Shown: in pieces, positions 36,966 through 45,407 of the stretch
Numbering within the stretch: position 1 is the first letter of the stretch
Layout of the letters: each line of letters starts with the position of its first letter
Assembly: GCF_030698125.1 (NCBI RefSeq)
Contig: NZ_JAUYNV010000047.1
Span: 1 to 64,000, forward strand
Length of the DNA: 64,000 nucleotides
Reading direction: 5' to 3'
Source: Methyloversatilis sp.
GTDB lineage: Bacteria; Pseudomonadota; Gammaproteobacteria; Burkholderiales; Rhodocyclaceae
The notes under the pieces: generated by a model
What the model was told of the DNA's origin: nothing
What the model saw: the letters and a program-made list of their open reading frames with translations, nothing else
Database searches by the model: none
Program-made: the position numbers and the translations under genes

Positions 36966-37298
36966 ATGAATACGGATTTCAACGGTGGTGATACAGGCAT
37001 CCAGGGCAAGAAGGATGTGCTGGTGAGCGATGTGAAAGCGGTGGTCGGCGACGCCGATGCCCTGGTCAAACAGGTGATCGACAGCACGGCGAGCGAAATT
37101 TCTGCGGCGCGCACGAAGATCGAAACGCGTCTGTCCGATGCCCGTGCCGGCCTGGATCGCGCTGCGCATGCGGTGTCGGACAAGGTGCACCGGGCGGCAG
37201 ACAACACGCGGGTGTATGTCAGCGAAAACCCGTGGAAGGCGATCGGCGTGGCCGCTGCGGCCGGACTGCTGGTGGCGCTGCTGATGCGTCGCCGCTGA
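36966..37298 (+). CDS. DUF883 family membrane-anchored protein
   Basis: A 110-residue ElaB/YqjD/DUF883 protein: a helical cytoplasmic part and a C-terminal membrane helix with the conserved entry VSENPWKAIGVAAAAGLLV and an Arg-rich end (LMRRR). In E. coli these proteins tether ribosomes to the inner membrane in stationary phase. AGGAGG lies 8 bases before the ATG. The preceding 250 bases (36713-36965) hold no gene I can support. Confidence 0.88.
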   Translation: MNTDFNGGDTGIQGKKDVLVSDVKAVVGDADALVKQVIDSTASEISAARTKIETRLSDARAGLDRAAHAVSDKVHRAADNTRVYVSENPWKAIGVAAAAGLLVALLMRRR

Positions 37299-37377
37299 AC
37301 ATTGTTGTCATGCACAACGCATGCGGGCGACCTGCCTGCAGCGTTCGGGTTGTAAATGAACATCGAAAGGACACGCA

Positions 37378-37608
37378 ATGAACTGGGATATCGCGGAAGG
37401 CAACTGGAAGCAATTCAAGGGCAAGGTCAAGTCGCAATGGGGCAAGCTGACCGACGATCAGCTCGACGTGATTGGCGGCAAGCGCATCGAACTGGCTGGC
37501 CGGATCCAGGAAGCGTATGGCATCACGAAGGACGAGGCGGAAAGTCAGATCGAACAGTTTGAAAAGTTGAACGAAGACAGCACCCGAACGCCCGACAGGC
37601 TGCCTTGA
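37378..37608 (+). CDS. CsbD family stress protein
   Basis: A 76-residue CsbD-like protein starting MNWDIAEGNWKQFKGKVKSQ, with GKLTDDQLDVIGGKRIELAG and a helical Ile/Glu-rich end. CsbD proteins are induced by general stress in many bacteria; the molecular function is unknown. GAAAGGA precedes the ATG. The stop overlaps the TTG start of the next small gene. Confidence 0.93.
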   Translation: MNWDIAEGNWKQFKGKVKSQWGKLTDDQLDVIGGKRIELAGRIQEAYGITKDEAESQIEQFEKLNEDSTRTPDRLP

Positions 37609-37796
37609 AACATGTTTGCCCGCGCTGCGCGTCGTCGGTCTGCCGCATCCGGCGACGGTTGGTCGACCGCCTGATCAGTCGCTTTGTATCGGTGCAGCGT
37701 TTCCGCTGTGAATCGATTCACTGTGTCTGGGAAGGCAACCTGCGGGTCGCGACAGAACCGTTACGTGGCGATGTATCAGCGAGCCCGGGCGAATGA
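37605..37796 (+). CDS. Small zinc-ribbon-like protein
   Basis: A 63-residue basic protein with C-x2-C near the N-terminus (VCPRCASSVC) and a second pair (RFRCESIHCVWEGNL) separated by a helix (RRLVDRLISRFV). The pattern resembles small zinc-ribbon proteins found in betaproteobacteria. The start is TTG at 37605, overlapping the CsbD stop by four bases (TTGA), which indicates coupling. Function unknown. Confidence 0.65.
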   Translation: MKHVCPRCASSVCRIRRRLVDRLISRFVSVQRFRCESIHCVWEGNLRVATEPLRGDVSASPGE

Positions 37797-37850
37797 GTCC
37801 GGATCGGACTGCTGACCCGCATCGGGCAGGTACACCGCTTTCGCGGAGCG

Positions 37851-38303
37851 ATGATCATGCATGAGATGCGACACACCATCTTGCTGCTCGAACCCGATGC
37901 GGCGCGAGCCGGGCGGATCCGCCTCCTGCTGGCAGGGCCGGCCGCGTCGTGCCTGCGTGTCGAATGGGTCACAACGCTGCCGGATGCACTGCGCTGCCTT
38001 CGCCGGCTCGAAATCGAGGTAGTAATGCTCGGCACCGAGTTATGCGAGGGCGAGGGCATCGATACACTCAGACGGATACGGCATGTGAAGCCGGATGTGC
38101 TGGTCTTGCTGATGTCCGAGCCCGGTGACGACCCCATGCCGGACAGAGCTGGTTTTGGCGACGCTGCGCGCGGATACCCCGGTTCGAGCCGCGACACAGC
38201 GCCCGGGCTTTCGGGTGCGCCCTCGCTGTTGGACACACTGCGCCGTGGCGTCGAGGCGGAAAGACTGCAACGCCTGAACGCCGGCGCGGCGCTGACATCC
38301 TGA
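37851..38303 (+). CDS. Degenerate response-regulator receiver-like protein
   Basis: A 150-residue protein whose first 110 residues resemble a CheY-type receiver: an acidic start (ILLLEPDAARAGRIRLLL), DALRCLRRLEIEVVML, then IDTLRRIRHVKPDVLVLLM. The phosphorylated Asp expected at the end of strand 3 is replaced by Gly61 (VVMLGTEL), so classical phosphotransfer is unlikely. The C-terminal part (PGSSRDTAPG...) looks disordered. GCGGAG precedes the ATG at 37851. It could be an atypical receiver used for protein binding. Confidence 0.6.
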   Translation: MIMHEMRHTILLLEPDAARAGRIRLLLAGPAASCLRVEWVTTLPDALRCLRRLEIEVVMLGTELCEGEGIDTLRRIRHVKPDVLVLLMSEPGDDPMPDRAGFGDAARGYPGSSRDTAPGLSGAPSLLDTLRRGVEAERLQRLNAGAALTS

Positions 38304-38498
38304 TTCTGTACGCCAGCGCACCGACGCACAACTATGGCACGCGCATGCTGATCATGTTCCGGTCGGCGCCCTCGCATGGCCGGACTTTTCCTGACAGACA
38401 GGGTCGCCAAGCGCTGGTTTCGTTCATCGAACGCGAGCGCGCGACGCCTTGCCGAGCGACGTCAGGCGCCCGTACAGCCGTTTTTCAAGGAGTATTTC

Positions 38499-38813
38499 AT
38501 GCATGACATCAAACGATATCTGTCGGCCGCCTTTCTGGCCGTTGCACTTGCCGGCGCCGTAGGCTGCGCTGCAACCCCCACGCAATCGGGCACCGGCGGC
38601 TACGTGGACGACACGGTCATCACGACCAAGGTCAAGGCCGCCATCCTGAACGAAGAGACGCTCAAGGTCGCCGAGATCAACGTCGAAACCTTCAAGGGCG
38701 TCGTCCAGCTCAGCGGCTTTGTCAACTCGGCCGCCGACATCACCAAAGCGGTCGAAGTGGCGCGCAGCGTGGGTGGCGTCAAGTCGGTCAAGAACGACAT
38801 GCGCCTGAAGTAA
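38499..38813 (+). CDS. BON-domain envelope protein
   Basis: A 104-residue exported protein: signal peptide with a possible lipobox (VGCAATP), then one BON domain (DDTVITTKVKAAILNEE...INVETFKGVVQLSGFVNSAA...VGGVKSVKNDMRLK). BON proteins such as OsmY or DolP bind phospholipid and protect the envelope during osmotic or other stress. AAGGAG precedes the ATG at 38499; the frame is open further 5' without signal features. Confidence 0.9.
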   Translation: MHDIKRYLSAAFLAVALAGAVGCAATPTQSGTGGYVDDTVITTKVKAAILNEETLKVAEINVETFKGVVQLSGFVNSAADITKAVEVARSVGGVKSVKNDMRLK

Positions 38814-38836
38814 GGCGCAGCGGTCTGCAGCAGATC

Positions 38837-38869
38837 AAGGCCCTTGCGGACATGGTTCGCAAGGGCCTT
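38837..38869. terminator. Bidirectional terminator
   Basis: AAGGCCCTTGCG and its exact complement give a 12-pair stem with a 9-base loop between the convergent BON gene and the following minus-strand gene. Position and symmetry suit termination from both sides. Confidence 0.75.
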
Positions 38870-38891
38870 GTCACGTGCGCAGCCCGAAGCG

Positions 38892-39503
38892 TCAGATGCG
38901 GATTGCGCCGCGTGTCCCCACCCTGCCGGTCGCCTTGTCGAGCAGCGCCTTCACCTCTTCCAGGGTCGGCAGCAGCGCCTTGAATTCGGGTGCCTGGAAG
39001 TACAGATTGACACGATGGTTGCCAGATGGCTCGAGCGCGTCGCAGGAAACGAAGTGCTGCGTGCCTTCGCGCGCTTCGGTGCGCTCGTCGATGAGGTCGA
39101 ATTCGCCGGTTTCGCAGTTGGCGTCGCCGACCCGGGTTGATGAATAGTAAGCCGGGTCGTCCTTCATGATGAGGGCGGTCCAGGCGCTGAGCTGCGCGGG
39201 TGTGACCCGTTCGCCGAACGTTTCTATCGTCAGCTGCAACCCCATGCGGTCACCGCTGCGCCCGGCGAGGAACGTGCAGATTTCGGTGTGGGTATCGACC
39301 GGCGCGTCGGCCTGGCCCTTGTAAAGATCCAGCACGTCGGTGGCCGGCAGACGCACGATTCCGAAACCCATTTCAGCCAGATCTGCGGTATCCACGAGGT
39401 CACACGGTGTCTGATCCGCTTCGCCGGCCGACGCGGTATGGCAGCAAGCAATCGCAATCACCGCCAGGCCGTAGCGGCGTACCGACGTCACATTCACAGT
39501 CAT
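38892..39503 (-). CDS. Exported protein of unknown function
   Basis: A 203-residue protein with an N-terminal signal peptide (RRYGLAVIAIACCHTASAGE). The mature part shows DLVDTADLAEMGFGI and CTFLAGRSGDRMGLQLTIE, and ends VKALLDKATGRVGTRGAIRI. Several cysteines may form disulfides. I do not recognise the family; the segment order recalls small DUF3558-like ligand-binding lipoproteins, but this is only an impression. GGGAGGA before the ATG at 39503 fixes the start. Confidence 0.55.
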   Translation of the reverse strand: MTVNVTSVRRYGLAVIAIACCHTASAGEADQTPCDLVDTADLAEMGFGIVRLPATDVLDLYKGQADAPVDTHTEICTFLAGRSGDRMGLQLTIETFGERVTPAQLSAWTALIMKDDPAYYSSTRVGDANCETGEFDLIDERTEAREGTQHFVSCDALEPSGNHRVNLYFQAPEFKALLPTLEEVKALLDKATGRVGTRGAIRI

Positions 39504-39653
39504 GTTCCGTCCTCCCGGGGCAGCAGGGTGGGGCGATGCGGATGTCCGTCTGCATGAAGTGTCGCGCTGCCGTCGCACGCCCGCGAAAACGCAGGCAACG
39601 CCACACCATCGTACATCCATTGCGCGCAGGGCTGCGCGCCCGGTACCTGAGGT

Positions 39654-40640
39654 TCAGTCGAGCGCCAGCACGATGTTGCCGACCACCTGGCCCTGTTCGA
39701 CCCGGGCGTGCGCGTCGGCGATCTGCGCCAGAGGCAGGCGCTCCGCGATGCGGTGGATCACACGGCCGGTCGCCAGCAGCCGGGTCAGGGTGTCGATCAC
39801 GGCGCGGCGCTCGGCCTCGTCCAGCGTGTAGACGAGGATCACGCGCAGCGTGATGTTGCGCGCTGCCAGTGCGAAAAAGGGCAGTGCAAACTGCGGCGTT
39901 CCACTGCCATAGACGATCCATTCGCCGCCCGGGCGCAGCAGTCCGATGTCCATGACGGCGTTGGCGGCCACATCGACTTCGACGATGCGGTCGACGCCCC
40001 GGCCGCCGGTTGCGGCGGCCACCTGCGCGGCGACATCTTCGGTGCGGTAGTCGATGATCCGGTCGGCACCGGCGTCGCGGGCAAGTCCGGCCTTGGCCGC
40101 GTTGCTGACGGTCGTGATGACCTGCCGTGCGCCGAGCAGCTTTGCAAACTGCACGGCGTAGTGACCGACCGCGCCCGCGCCGCCCGCCACCAGTACCGAT
40201 TTGCCTGCCACGCCGCCGTGCGTCAACAGGGCGTGCAGCGCGGTCGTCGCCGGTATGCCGAGGCAGGCGCCCGCTTCGCCGCTGATCGGGTCAGCCAGTG
40301 CGACGGCGTGTGCCTGCGGCAGCGTGATGAACTGCGCCGCGGTGCCGCAGGCGCGACCCCATGCCGCGTTCCACAGCCACACCCGCTCGCCGATGCGCGA
40401 CGCACTGACGCCCGGCCCGACCGCGTCGACGATGCCCATGCCGTCGCTGTGCGGAATGATGCGCGGGAAGGGCATGCCGCCCGCCCTCAGGCCGGCGCGC
40501 GCCTTGACGTCGGACGGGTTGACGCCGGACCACTGCAGCCTTACCCGCAGCTCGCCCGTGCCCGGGACCGGGTCGGGCAGCTCGGCCACCTGCAGCACCT
40601 GGTGGGCCGGGCCGGTCTGGTCGTAGAAGGCTGCGCGCAT
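39654..40640 (-). CDS. NADPH:quinone oxidoreductase-like zinc-free MDR protein
   Basis: A 328-residue medium-chain dehydrogenase/reductase of the quinone reductase (zeta-crystallin) type. It shows LQWSGVNPSDVKARAG, the Rossmann motif VLVAGGAGAVGHYAVQFAKLLG and DRIIDYRTED. There is no structural zinc cysteine set. It probably reduces quinones or alkenals with NADPH. It lies 28 bases downstream of the D-amino acid dehydrogenase gene on the same strand and may share its transcript. Confidence 0.85.
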   Translation of the reverse strand: MRAAFYDQTGPAHQVLQVAELPDPVPGTGELRVRLQWSGVNPSDVKARAGLRAGGMPFPRIIPHSDGMGIVDAVGPGVSASRIGERVWLWNAAWGRACGTAAQFITLPQAHAVALADPISGEAGACLGIPATTALHALLTHGGVAGKSVLVAGGAGAVGHYAVQFAKLLGARQVITTVSNAAKAGLARDAGADRIIDYRTEDVAAQVAAATGGRGVDRIVEVDVAANAVMDIGLLRPGGEWIVYGSGTPQFALPFFALAARNITLRVILVYTLDEAERRAVIDTLTRLLATGRVIHRIAERLPLAQIADAHARVEQGQVVGNIVLALD

Positions 40641-40668
40641 GGGAAATGTCCGGTCGGGTGCCGGCGCG

Positions 40669-41928
40669 TCAGTGACGCTTGCCGGTCAGGTGGGGGAATT
40701 CGATGTCCGAGCTGCCGCCGTCGACGAGATCGGCGAGCAGGCGGGCCGAGCCGCAGGCCAGCGTCCAGCCGAGCGAGCCGTGGCCGGTGTTGTACCAGAG
40801 ACCCGGTATGCGGCTGCGGCCGATCAGCGGCACATTGCCCGGCGTGCACGGGCGCAGTCCGGCCCACGCCTGCGCTGCGTCGATATCGCCGGCATCCGGG
40901 CACAGCGTGCGGGTCAGTCCGGTCAGCAGACGCACCCTTTCTTCGTCCACGGTGACCGTGTGACCGCCCAGCTCGGCCAGACCGGCCACGCGGATGGTGT
41001 CGCCGAGGCGTGACATCACGATGCGGTGCTCCTCATCGGTGATGCTCACGCGTGGCCCATTCGGACCAGCGGGAAAAGTGATCGAATAGCCCTTGATCGG
41101 ATACAGCGCCGGGCGCGGCCCGTGCTGTTCAACCAGCGCGCGGGTATGCGTGCCCAGCGAACACACGATCTGGTCGGCGCACAGCAGCCCGCGTACGCCG
41201 CGCGCGTCGCGGACCGCCACGCCGCGCACCCTGCCTTCGTGCATGTCGAGGCTGTCTGCCGTGGTTTCGTAATGGAAGGCGACGCCGGCGTCGGCACAGC
41301 GCTGCGCCAATGCACGGGTGAAGGCGCAGGCGTCGCCCGATTCGTCGTTCGGCGCGAACAGGCCGCCGATCAGGTTGCGCGTGCTCGATGCGAGCGCGGG
41401 CTCGATGTCGATGCAGCGCGCGGCATCGCAGACGTCGATCCGGATGCCGTGCCGGTGCAGGATGCGCGCGCGCTGCTGCGCCCGGGCCAGTTCCTTGCGG
41501 TTGAAGAACACATGCAGGATGCCGCTTTCGGTGTGCGCATAGTCCAGCTGCAGGGTGCGCCGCAGCAGACCGAGCTCGACCTGGCTGCGGATGGCCAGCT
41601 GCGCCAGCGCGTCCGTGTTGGCCCGCACGCGCCCCGGGCGGCATTGCAGCAGGAACGCGGCCATCCAGCGCCACTGGCGATGGTTGACGGTCGGCGAGAA
41701 GCGCACCGGTGCAGTCGAGCGACCCATGCCGCGCAGCCCGATGCCGGGCGCCTGCGGGGTGGCCCAGGGACCGGCGTGGCTGACCGAAATCTGGCCACCA
41801 TTGGCGAAGCTGGTTTCCATGGCCGGCTGGCTCTGACGGTCGACCACGGTGACGGAATGACCCGCCTGGCGCAGATACCAGGCGGTGGTGATGCCGACGA
41901 CGCCGGCACCTAGAACAAGTATATGCAT
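40669..41928 (-). CDS. dadA: D-amino acid dehydrogenase small subunit-type flavoprotein
   Basis: A 419-residue FAD-dependent enzyme that oxidises D-amino acids to 2-oxo acids, feeding electrons to the membrane quinone pool. The N-terminal FAD motif is [19 protein letters not shown], followed by [18 protein letters not shown], typical of DadA. Near the C-terminus [16 protein letters not shown] and [17 protein letters not shown] complete the family pattern. No alanine racemase (dadX) is adjacent. It is divergent from fbp. Confidence 0.92.
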   Translation of the reverse strand: MHILVLGAGVVGITTAWYLRQAGHSVTVVDRQSQPAMETSFANGGQISVSHAGPWATPQAPGIGLRGMGRSTAPVRFSPTVNHRQWRWMAAFLLQCRPGRVRANTDALAQLAIRSQVELGLLRRTLQLDYAHTESGILHVFFNRKELARAQQRARILHRHGIRIDVCDAARCIDIEPALASSTRNLIGGLFAPNDESGDACAFTRALAQRCADAGVAFHYETTADSLDMHEGRVRGVAVRDARGVRGLLCADQIVCSLGTHTRALVEQHGPRPALYPIKGYSITFPAGPNGPRVSITDEEHRIVMSRLGDTIRVAGLAELGGHTVTVDEERVRLLTGLTRTLCPDAGDIDAAQAWAGLRPCTPGNVPLIGRSRIPGLWYNTGHGSLGWTLACGSARLLADLVDGGSSDIEFPHLTGKRH

Positions 41929-42104
41929 GCGGATCCGGTTTTCGAGGACACCTTCAGGACTGCCGTAGCACGCTGCAGGTTCCTTGTGAGCACCGTCGCG
42001 GGGCCGGAAATACGATCGAAACCGCAGTCGGCGTGAAATCGTGCGAGGCGTTTCATGGTGCTGTGCACGATAATCGATTTTCTGACCCTACGGAGCCGTA
42101 CCCC

Positions 42105-43118
42105 ATGTCCCGCATCACCCTCAGCCAGTTCCTGATCCAGCAACAGCGCGACGGCGAGCGCATCAGCGCCGAGTTGCGCTTTCTGGTCGAGGTGGTGGCG
42201 CGCGCCGTCAAGGCGATCGGCAACGCGGTGGGCAAGGGCGGACTGACCAATTCGCTCGGTGAAGCGGGCGGCGAGAATGTGCAGGGCGAGGTACAGAAGA
42301 AGCTCGACGTGATCGCCAATGAAATCCTGCTCGAAGCGAACGAGTGGGGCGGTCACCTGGCAGCGATGGCGTCGGAGGAAATGGACGCGCCGCACCAGAT
42401 CCCGAACCGCTACCCGAAAGGTGAGTACCTGCTGCTGTTCGATCCGCTCGATGGTTCGTCGAACATCGATGTGAACATTTCGACCGGCACCATCTTTTCG
42501 GTGCTGCGCTGCCCGGATTTCGCCAATGGCGGCGCCGCACCCGTGGATGAAAGCGCCTTCCTGCAGCCCGGTACGCGCCAATTGGTGGCCGGCTACGCGG
42601 TGTACGGGTCGGCGACCCAGCTGGTGCTGACGCTGGGCGAGGGCGTGCATGCCTTCACGCTGGATCGCGAAACCGGCAGTTTCGTCAGGACCACGGCCAG
42701 CATGCGCATTCCGGATGACACGAAGGAGTATGCGATCAACGCGTCGAATGCGCGGTCGTGGGAGGCGCCGGTCAAACGCTACATCGACGAACTGATCGCC
42801 GGCAAGACCGGCCCGCTCGGCAAGGACTACAACATGCGCTGGGTCGGGTCGATGGTGGCCGACGTGCATCGCATCCTGACCCGCGGTGGCATTTTCCTGT
42901 ACCCGAAGGACACGAAAGACCCGACCAAGCCCGGCAAGCTGCGCCTGATGTACGAAGCGAACCCGATGGCCATGCTGATCGAGCAGGCCGGCGGCGCGGC
43001 GACGACCGGCTATCAGCGCATCCTCGACGTGCAGCCGGAAAAGCTGCATCAGCGGGTGCCGGTCATCCTGGGGTCCAAGAACGAGGTCGAGCGCGTGCTG
43101 GGTTATCACTCGGCCTGA
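42105..43118 (+). CDS. fbp: Fructose-1,6-bisphosphatase, class I
   Basis: Hydrolyses fructose 1,6-bisphosphate to fructose 6-phosphate, the committed step of gluconeogenesis or sugar-phosphate recycling. 337 residues starting [17 protein letters not shown]. The metal site appears in [16 protein letters not shown] (about 106-121), with RYPKGEYLL before it and [17 protein letters not shown] near the C-terminus. I chose the ATG at 42105, with CGGAG upstream, over a longer open frame. The 3' end overlaps the convergent flavoprotein gene by 13 bases. With ppsA and xfp in the same window, hexose-phosphate supply is well represented. Confidence 0.96.
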   Translation: MSRITLSQFLIQQQRDGERISAELRFLVEVVARAVKAIGNAVGKGGLTNSLGEAGGENVQGEVQKKLDVIANEILLEANEWGGHLAAMASEEMDAPHQIPNRYPKGEYLLLFDPLDGSSNIDVNISTGTIFSVLRCPDFANGGAAPVDESAFLQPGTRQLVAGYAVYGSATQLVLTLGEGVHAFTLDRETGSFVRTTASMRIPDDTKEYAINASNARSWEAPVKRYIDELIAGKTGPLGKDYNMRWVGSMVADVHRILTRGGIFLYPKDTKDPTKPGKLRLMYEANPMAMLIEQAGGAATTGYQRILDVQPEKLHQRVPVILGSKNEVERVLGYHSA

Positions 43119-44389
43119 AATGCGGCCTGAATGGCAGCCTGGCCTTGCCCGGCGGCCAGCCGCCTGAGCATGCCGGCGGCCGCGACGCGGCCGCTCGCCA
43201 TGCCGGCGGTGAGCAGATAGCCGCCGGTCGGCGCTTCCCAGTCGAGCATTTCGCCGGCACAGAACACTCCGGGCAGCGCCTTGCACATGAGGTCGGCATC
43301 GAGCGACTCCAGCGTCACGCCACCGGCGGTACTGATGGCTTCGGCCACCGGCCGGGTGGCAGTCAGGCGCAGCGGCAGGGCTTTGAGGGTGGCCGCGATG
43401 CGCGCCGGATCGCTCAGTGCCGCCTTGTCGAGTACCTCGAACAACAATCCGGCTTTCGCGCCGTTGATGCCCAGTCGTCCGGCCAGATGCGACGACAGTG
43501 AGCGCGCGCCGCGCGGGTGGGCGGCTTCGGCGAGCACCCGCGCCGACTCGTGCGCCGGCAGCAGATCGAGTGCAATATCGACAAAGCCGTCGGCCTCCAG
43601 CCGCTCGCGCAGCGCGGCAGACAGCGCATAGATCAGGCTGCCTTCCAGGCCGCTGGCGCTGACCAGGCATTCCCCGCTGCGCGAGATCGACCGGCCATTC
43701 ATGTCGGTGAAGCCGATACGCACATTCTTCAGCGGCACGCCCGCGTGCCGCTGCGCAAAATGGTTGCTCCATGCGACGTCGAAGCCGCAGTTCGCTGCGC
43801 GCAGCGGCGACACCGCGACGCCACGGCTTTCGAGCAACGTCGTCCAGCTGCCATCGGAACCCAGTTGCGGCCAGCTGGCGCCACCGAGTGCCAGCAGCGT
43901 GACAGCGGCCGGTCGGACGACATCGCCGTCCGGCGTGCGAAAACACAGCTGGCCGTCGGCGTCCCAGCCGGTCCAGCGGTGGTGCATGTGGAAGCGCACG
44001 CCCGCCGCACGCAGACGTGTCAGCCAGGCGCGCAGCAGCGGCGCGGCCTTGAGGTCGCTCGGAAAGACACGGCCGGATGAGCCGATGAAGGTGTCAATGC
44101 CCAGCCCGTGCGACCAGGCGCGCAGGGCGTCGGCGTCAAAGCCGGCCAGCCAGCGCGCGACGTCGTCGCTGCGCTCGCGGAAGCGTTCGATGAAATGTGG
44201 CGCGGCTTCACTGTGCGTGAGGTTGAGCCCGCCCTTGCCGGCCAGCAGGAACTTGCGACCGACCGAAGCCTTGCCGTCGAACAGATCGACCCGGATGCCG
44301 GCGGACGAAAGGACCTCGGCGGCCATCAGGCCGGCCGGACCGCCACCGACGATGGCGACATCCAGCGCGGGCGGCAGACTGGCGTGCAT
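43106..44389 (-). CDS. TIGR03862/HI0933-like flavoprotein
   Basis: A 427-residue NAD(P)/FAD-dependent oxidoreductase-like protein (BaiN/HI0933 group). The N-terminal FAD site is [37 protein letters not shown] and [17 protein letters not shown] are family marks. The C-terminal segment [20 protein letters not shown] binds FAD. Substrate unknown. The start overlaps the upstream lytic transglycosylase stop (TGATG), so it is translated as part of that operon. Confidence 0.88.
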   Translation of the reverse strand: MHASLPPALDVAIVGGGPAGLMAAEVLSSAGIRVDLFDGKASVGRKFLLAGKGGLNLTHSEAAPHFIERFRERSDDVARWLAGFDADALRAWSHGLGIDTFIGSSGRVFPSDLKAAPLLRAWLTRLRAAGVRFHMHHRWTGWDADGQLCFRTPDGDVVRPAAVTLLALGGASWPQLGSDGSWTTLLESRGVAVSPLRAANCGFDVAWSNHFAQRHAGVPLKNVRIGFTDMNGRSISRSGECLVSASGLEGSLIYALSAALRERLEADGFVDIALDLLPAHESARVLAEAAHPRGARSLSSHLAGRLGINGAKAGLLFEVLDKAALSDPARIAATLKALPLRLTATRPVAEAISTAGGVTLESLDADLMCKALPGVFCAGEMLDWEAPTGGYLLTAGMASGRVAAAGMLRRLAAGQGQAAIQAAFQAE

Positions 44390-45036
44390 CAGTTGGCGGA
44401 CTGGATGAGGCGCATCTCGTTGCTGTCGGCACGCAGCTTGTACGGGCTGGGCGGCACGACCGGTTCGGGCGGTGCAGCGAGGCGCTTGAGCGCTTCGTAG
44501 CGGTCGCTCACGCGTGGCACGTAGGCACGCGTTTCCGCGTAGGGCGGCATGCCGCCGTGCCGGCGGACCGCGCCGGCACCGGCGTTGTAGGCAGACAGTG
44601 CCAGTTCGACGTCGCCGAAGTCATCAAGCAGGTCGCGCAGGTGGCGTGCGCTGGCACGCAGGTTGTCGACCGGTTTCAGGGCGTCGGTCACGCCATAGGC
44701 CCGTGCCGTCGCCGGCATCATCTGCGCCAGACCGAGCGCGCCCTTGGGTGACACGGCGCGCGGGTTGTAGGCGGATTCCGCCTGCACGACGGCATGCAGC
44801 AGTTCCGGGTCGATGCCGCCCGCCACCGCCGCCTGTTCGATCTGTGCGGCGAATGGCAGCCCGCTCAATGCCTGCCGCCTGGCTTCCCGCTGTTCCACTT
44901 CGCTGACCCGCAACAGTTCCGGCTGAAGCAGGCGGTAGGTCGTGCCATCGCCCAGCCTGAGCTGGTATTCCGAGCCATTTGCATGCGCCAGCAAGGGCAG
45001 GCCGGCAAGCAGCAGCACGAACATCCGGCGCATCAT
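44389..45036 (-). CDS. Lytic transglycosylase (SLT domain)
   Basis: A 215-residue exported muramidase-type enzyme that cleaves peptidoglycan with 1,6-anhydro product formation. It has a signal peptide (MRRMFVLLLAGLPLLAHA), a short linker, then the SLT core: LLHAVVQAESAYNPRAVSP with the catalytic Glu, GALGLAQMMPATARAYG and ELALSAYNAGAGAVRRHGG. The start at 45036 overlaps the VanZ-like stop. It sits in a tight operon with wcaJ and vanZ-like genes, which links wall remodelling with surface polysaccharide. Confidence 0.9.
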   Translation of the reverse strand: MMRRMFVLLLAGLPLLAHANGSEYQLRLGDGTTYRLLQPELLRVSEVEQREARRQALSGLPFAAQIEQAAVAGGIDPELLHAVVQAESAYNPRAVSPKGALGLAQMMPATARAYGVTDALKPVDNLRASARHLRDLLDDFGDVELALSAYNAGAGAVRRHGGMPPYAETRAYVPRVSDRYEALKRLAAPPEPVVPPSPYKLRADSNEMRLIQSAN

Positions 45037-45407
45037 GACCGGATGCCTCGGGCCGCAATGTAGCGTGCAAGCAGTACGGCGAGAACGATGCCGATGCCGT
45101 TCGCAAGCAGGTCCGCCAGCTCGGCTTCGCGGCCGGGCAGTGCCAGTTGGCGCCATTCGTCGTACAGCGCGATCGCGAATGCGAAGACGGCGCAGCTGTA
45201 GAGCCAGCGCTGGCCGAGTGCGAGCCAGAGTGAAAATGCGATGGTGCCGAAGGTGGCCATGTGGGCGAGTTTGTCCCACGGGCCGGGAATCAACCCGACC
45301 GCGAGTTCGGTCTCGCCCAGTCTGATCAGACTGGCAATCATCAGCGTGGCGACCGCCATCGCAAGCCACTGGATGACCGGCGGGCGCTTCACGGCTTCAG
45401 TACGCAT
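45033..45407 (-). CDS. VanZ-like family membrane protein
   Basis: A 124-residue protein with about four hydrophobic segments and the VanZ-like pattern PGPWDKLAHMATFGTIAFSLWLAL...ALYDEWRQLALPGREAELADLLANGIG. Function of this family outside VanZ is unknown. I chose the ATG at 45407 (MRTEAVKRPP), which overlaps the wcaJ end by 11 bases; the frame extends upstream inside wcaJ. Its stop overlaps the lytic transglycosylase start. Confidence 0.85.
   Translation of the reverse strand: MRTEAVKRPPVIQWLAMAVATLMIASLIRLGETELAVGLIPGPWDKLAHMATFGTIAFSLWLALGQRWLYSCAVFAFAIALYDEWRQLALPGREAELADLLANGIGIVLAVLLARYIAARGIRS

Noticed and set aside
36742-36969. 75-residue open frame between two stress genes
   Set aside because: Arg-rich, no ribosome site, overlaps the leader of the DUF883 gene.
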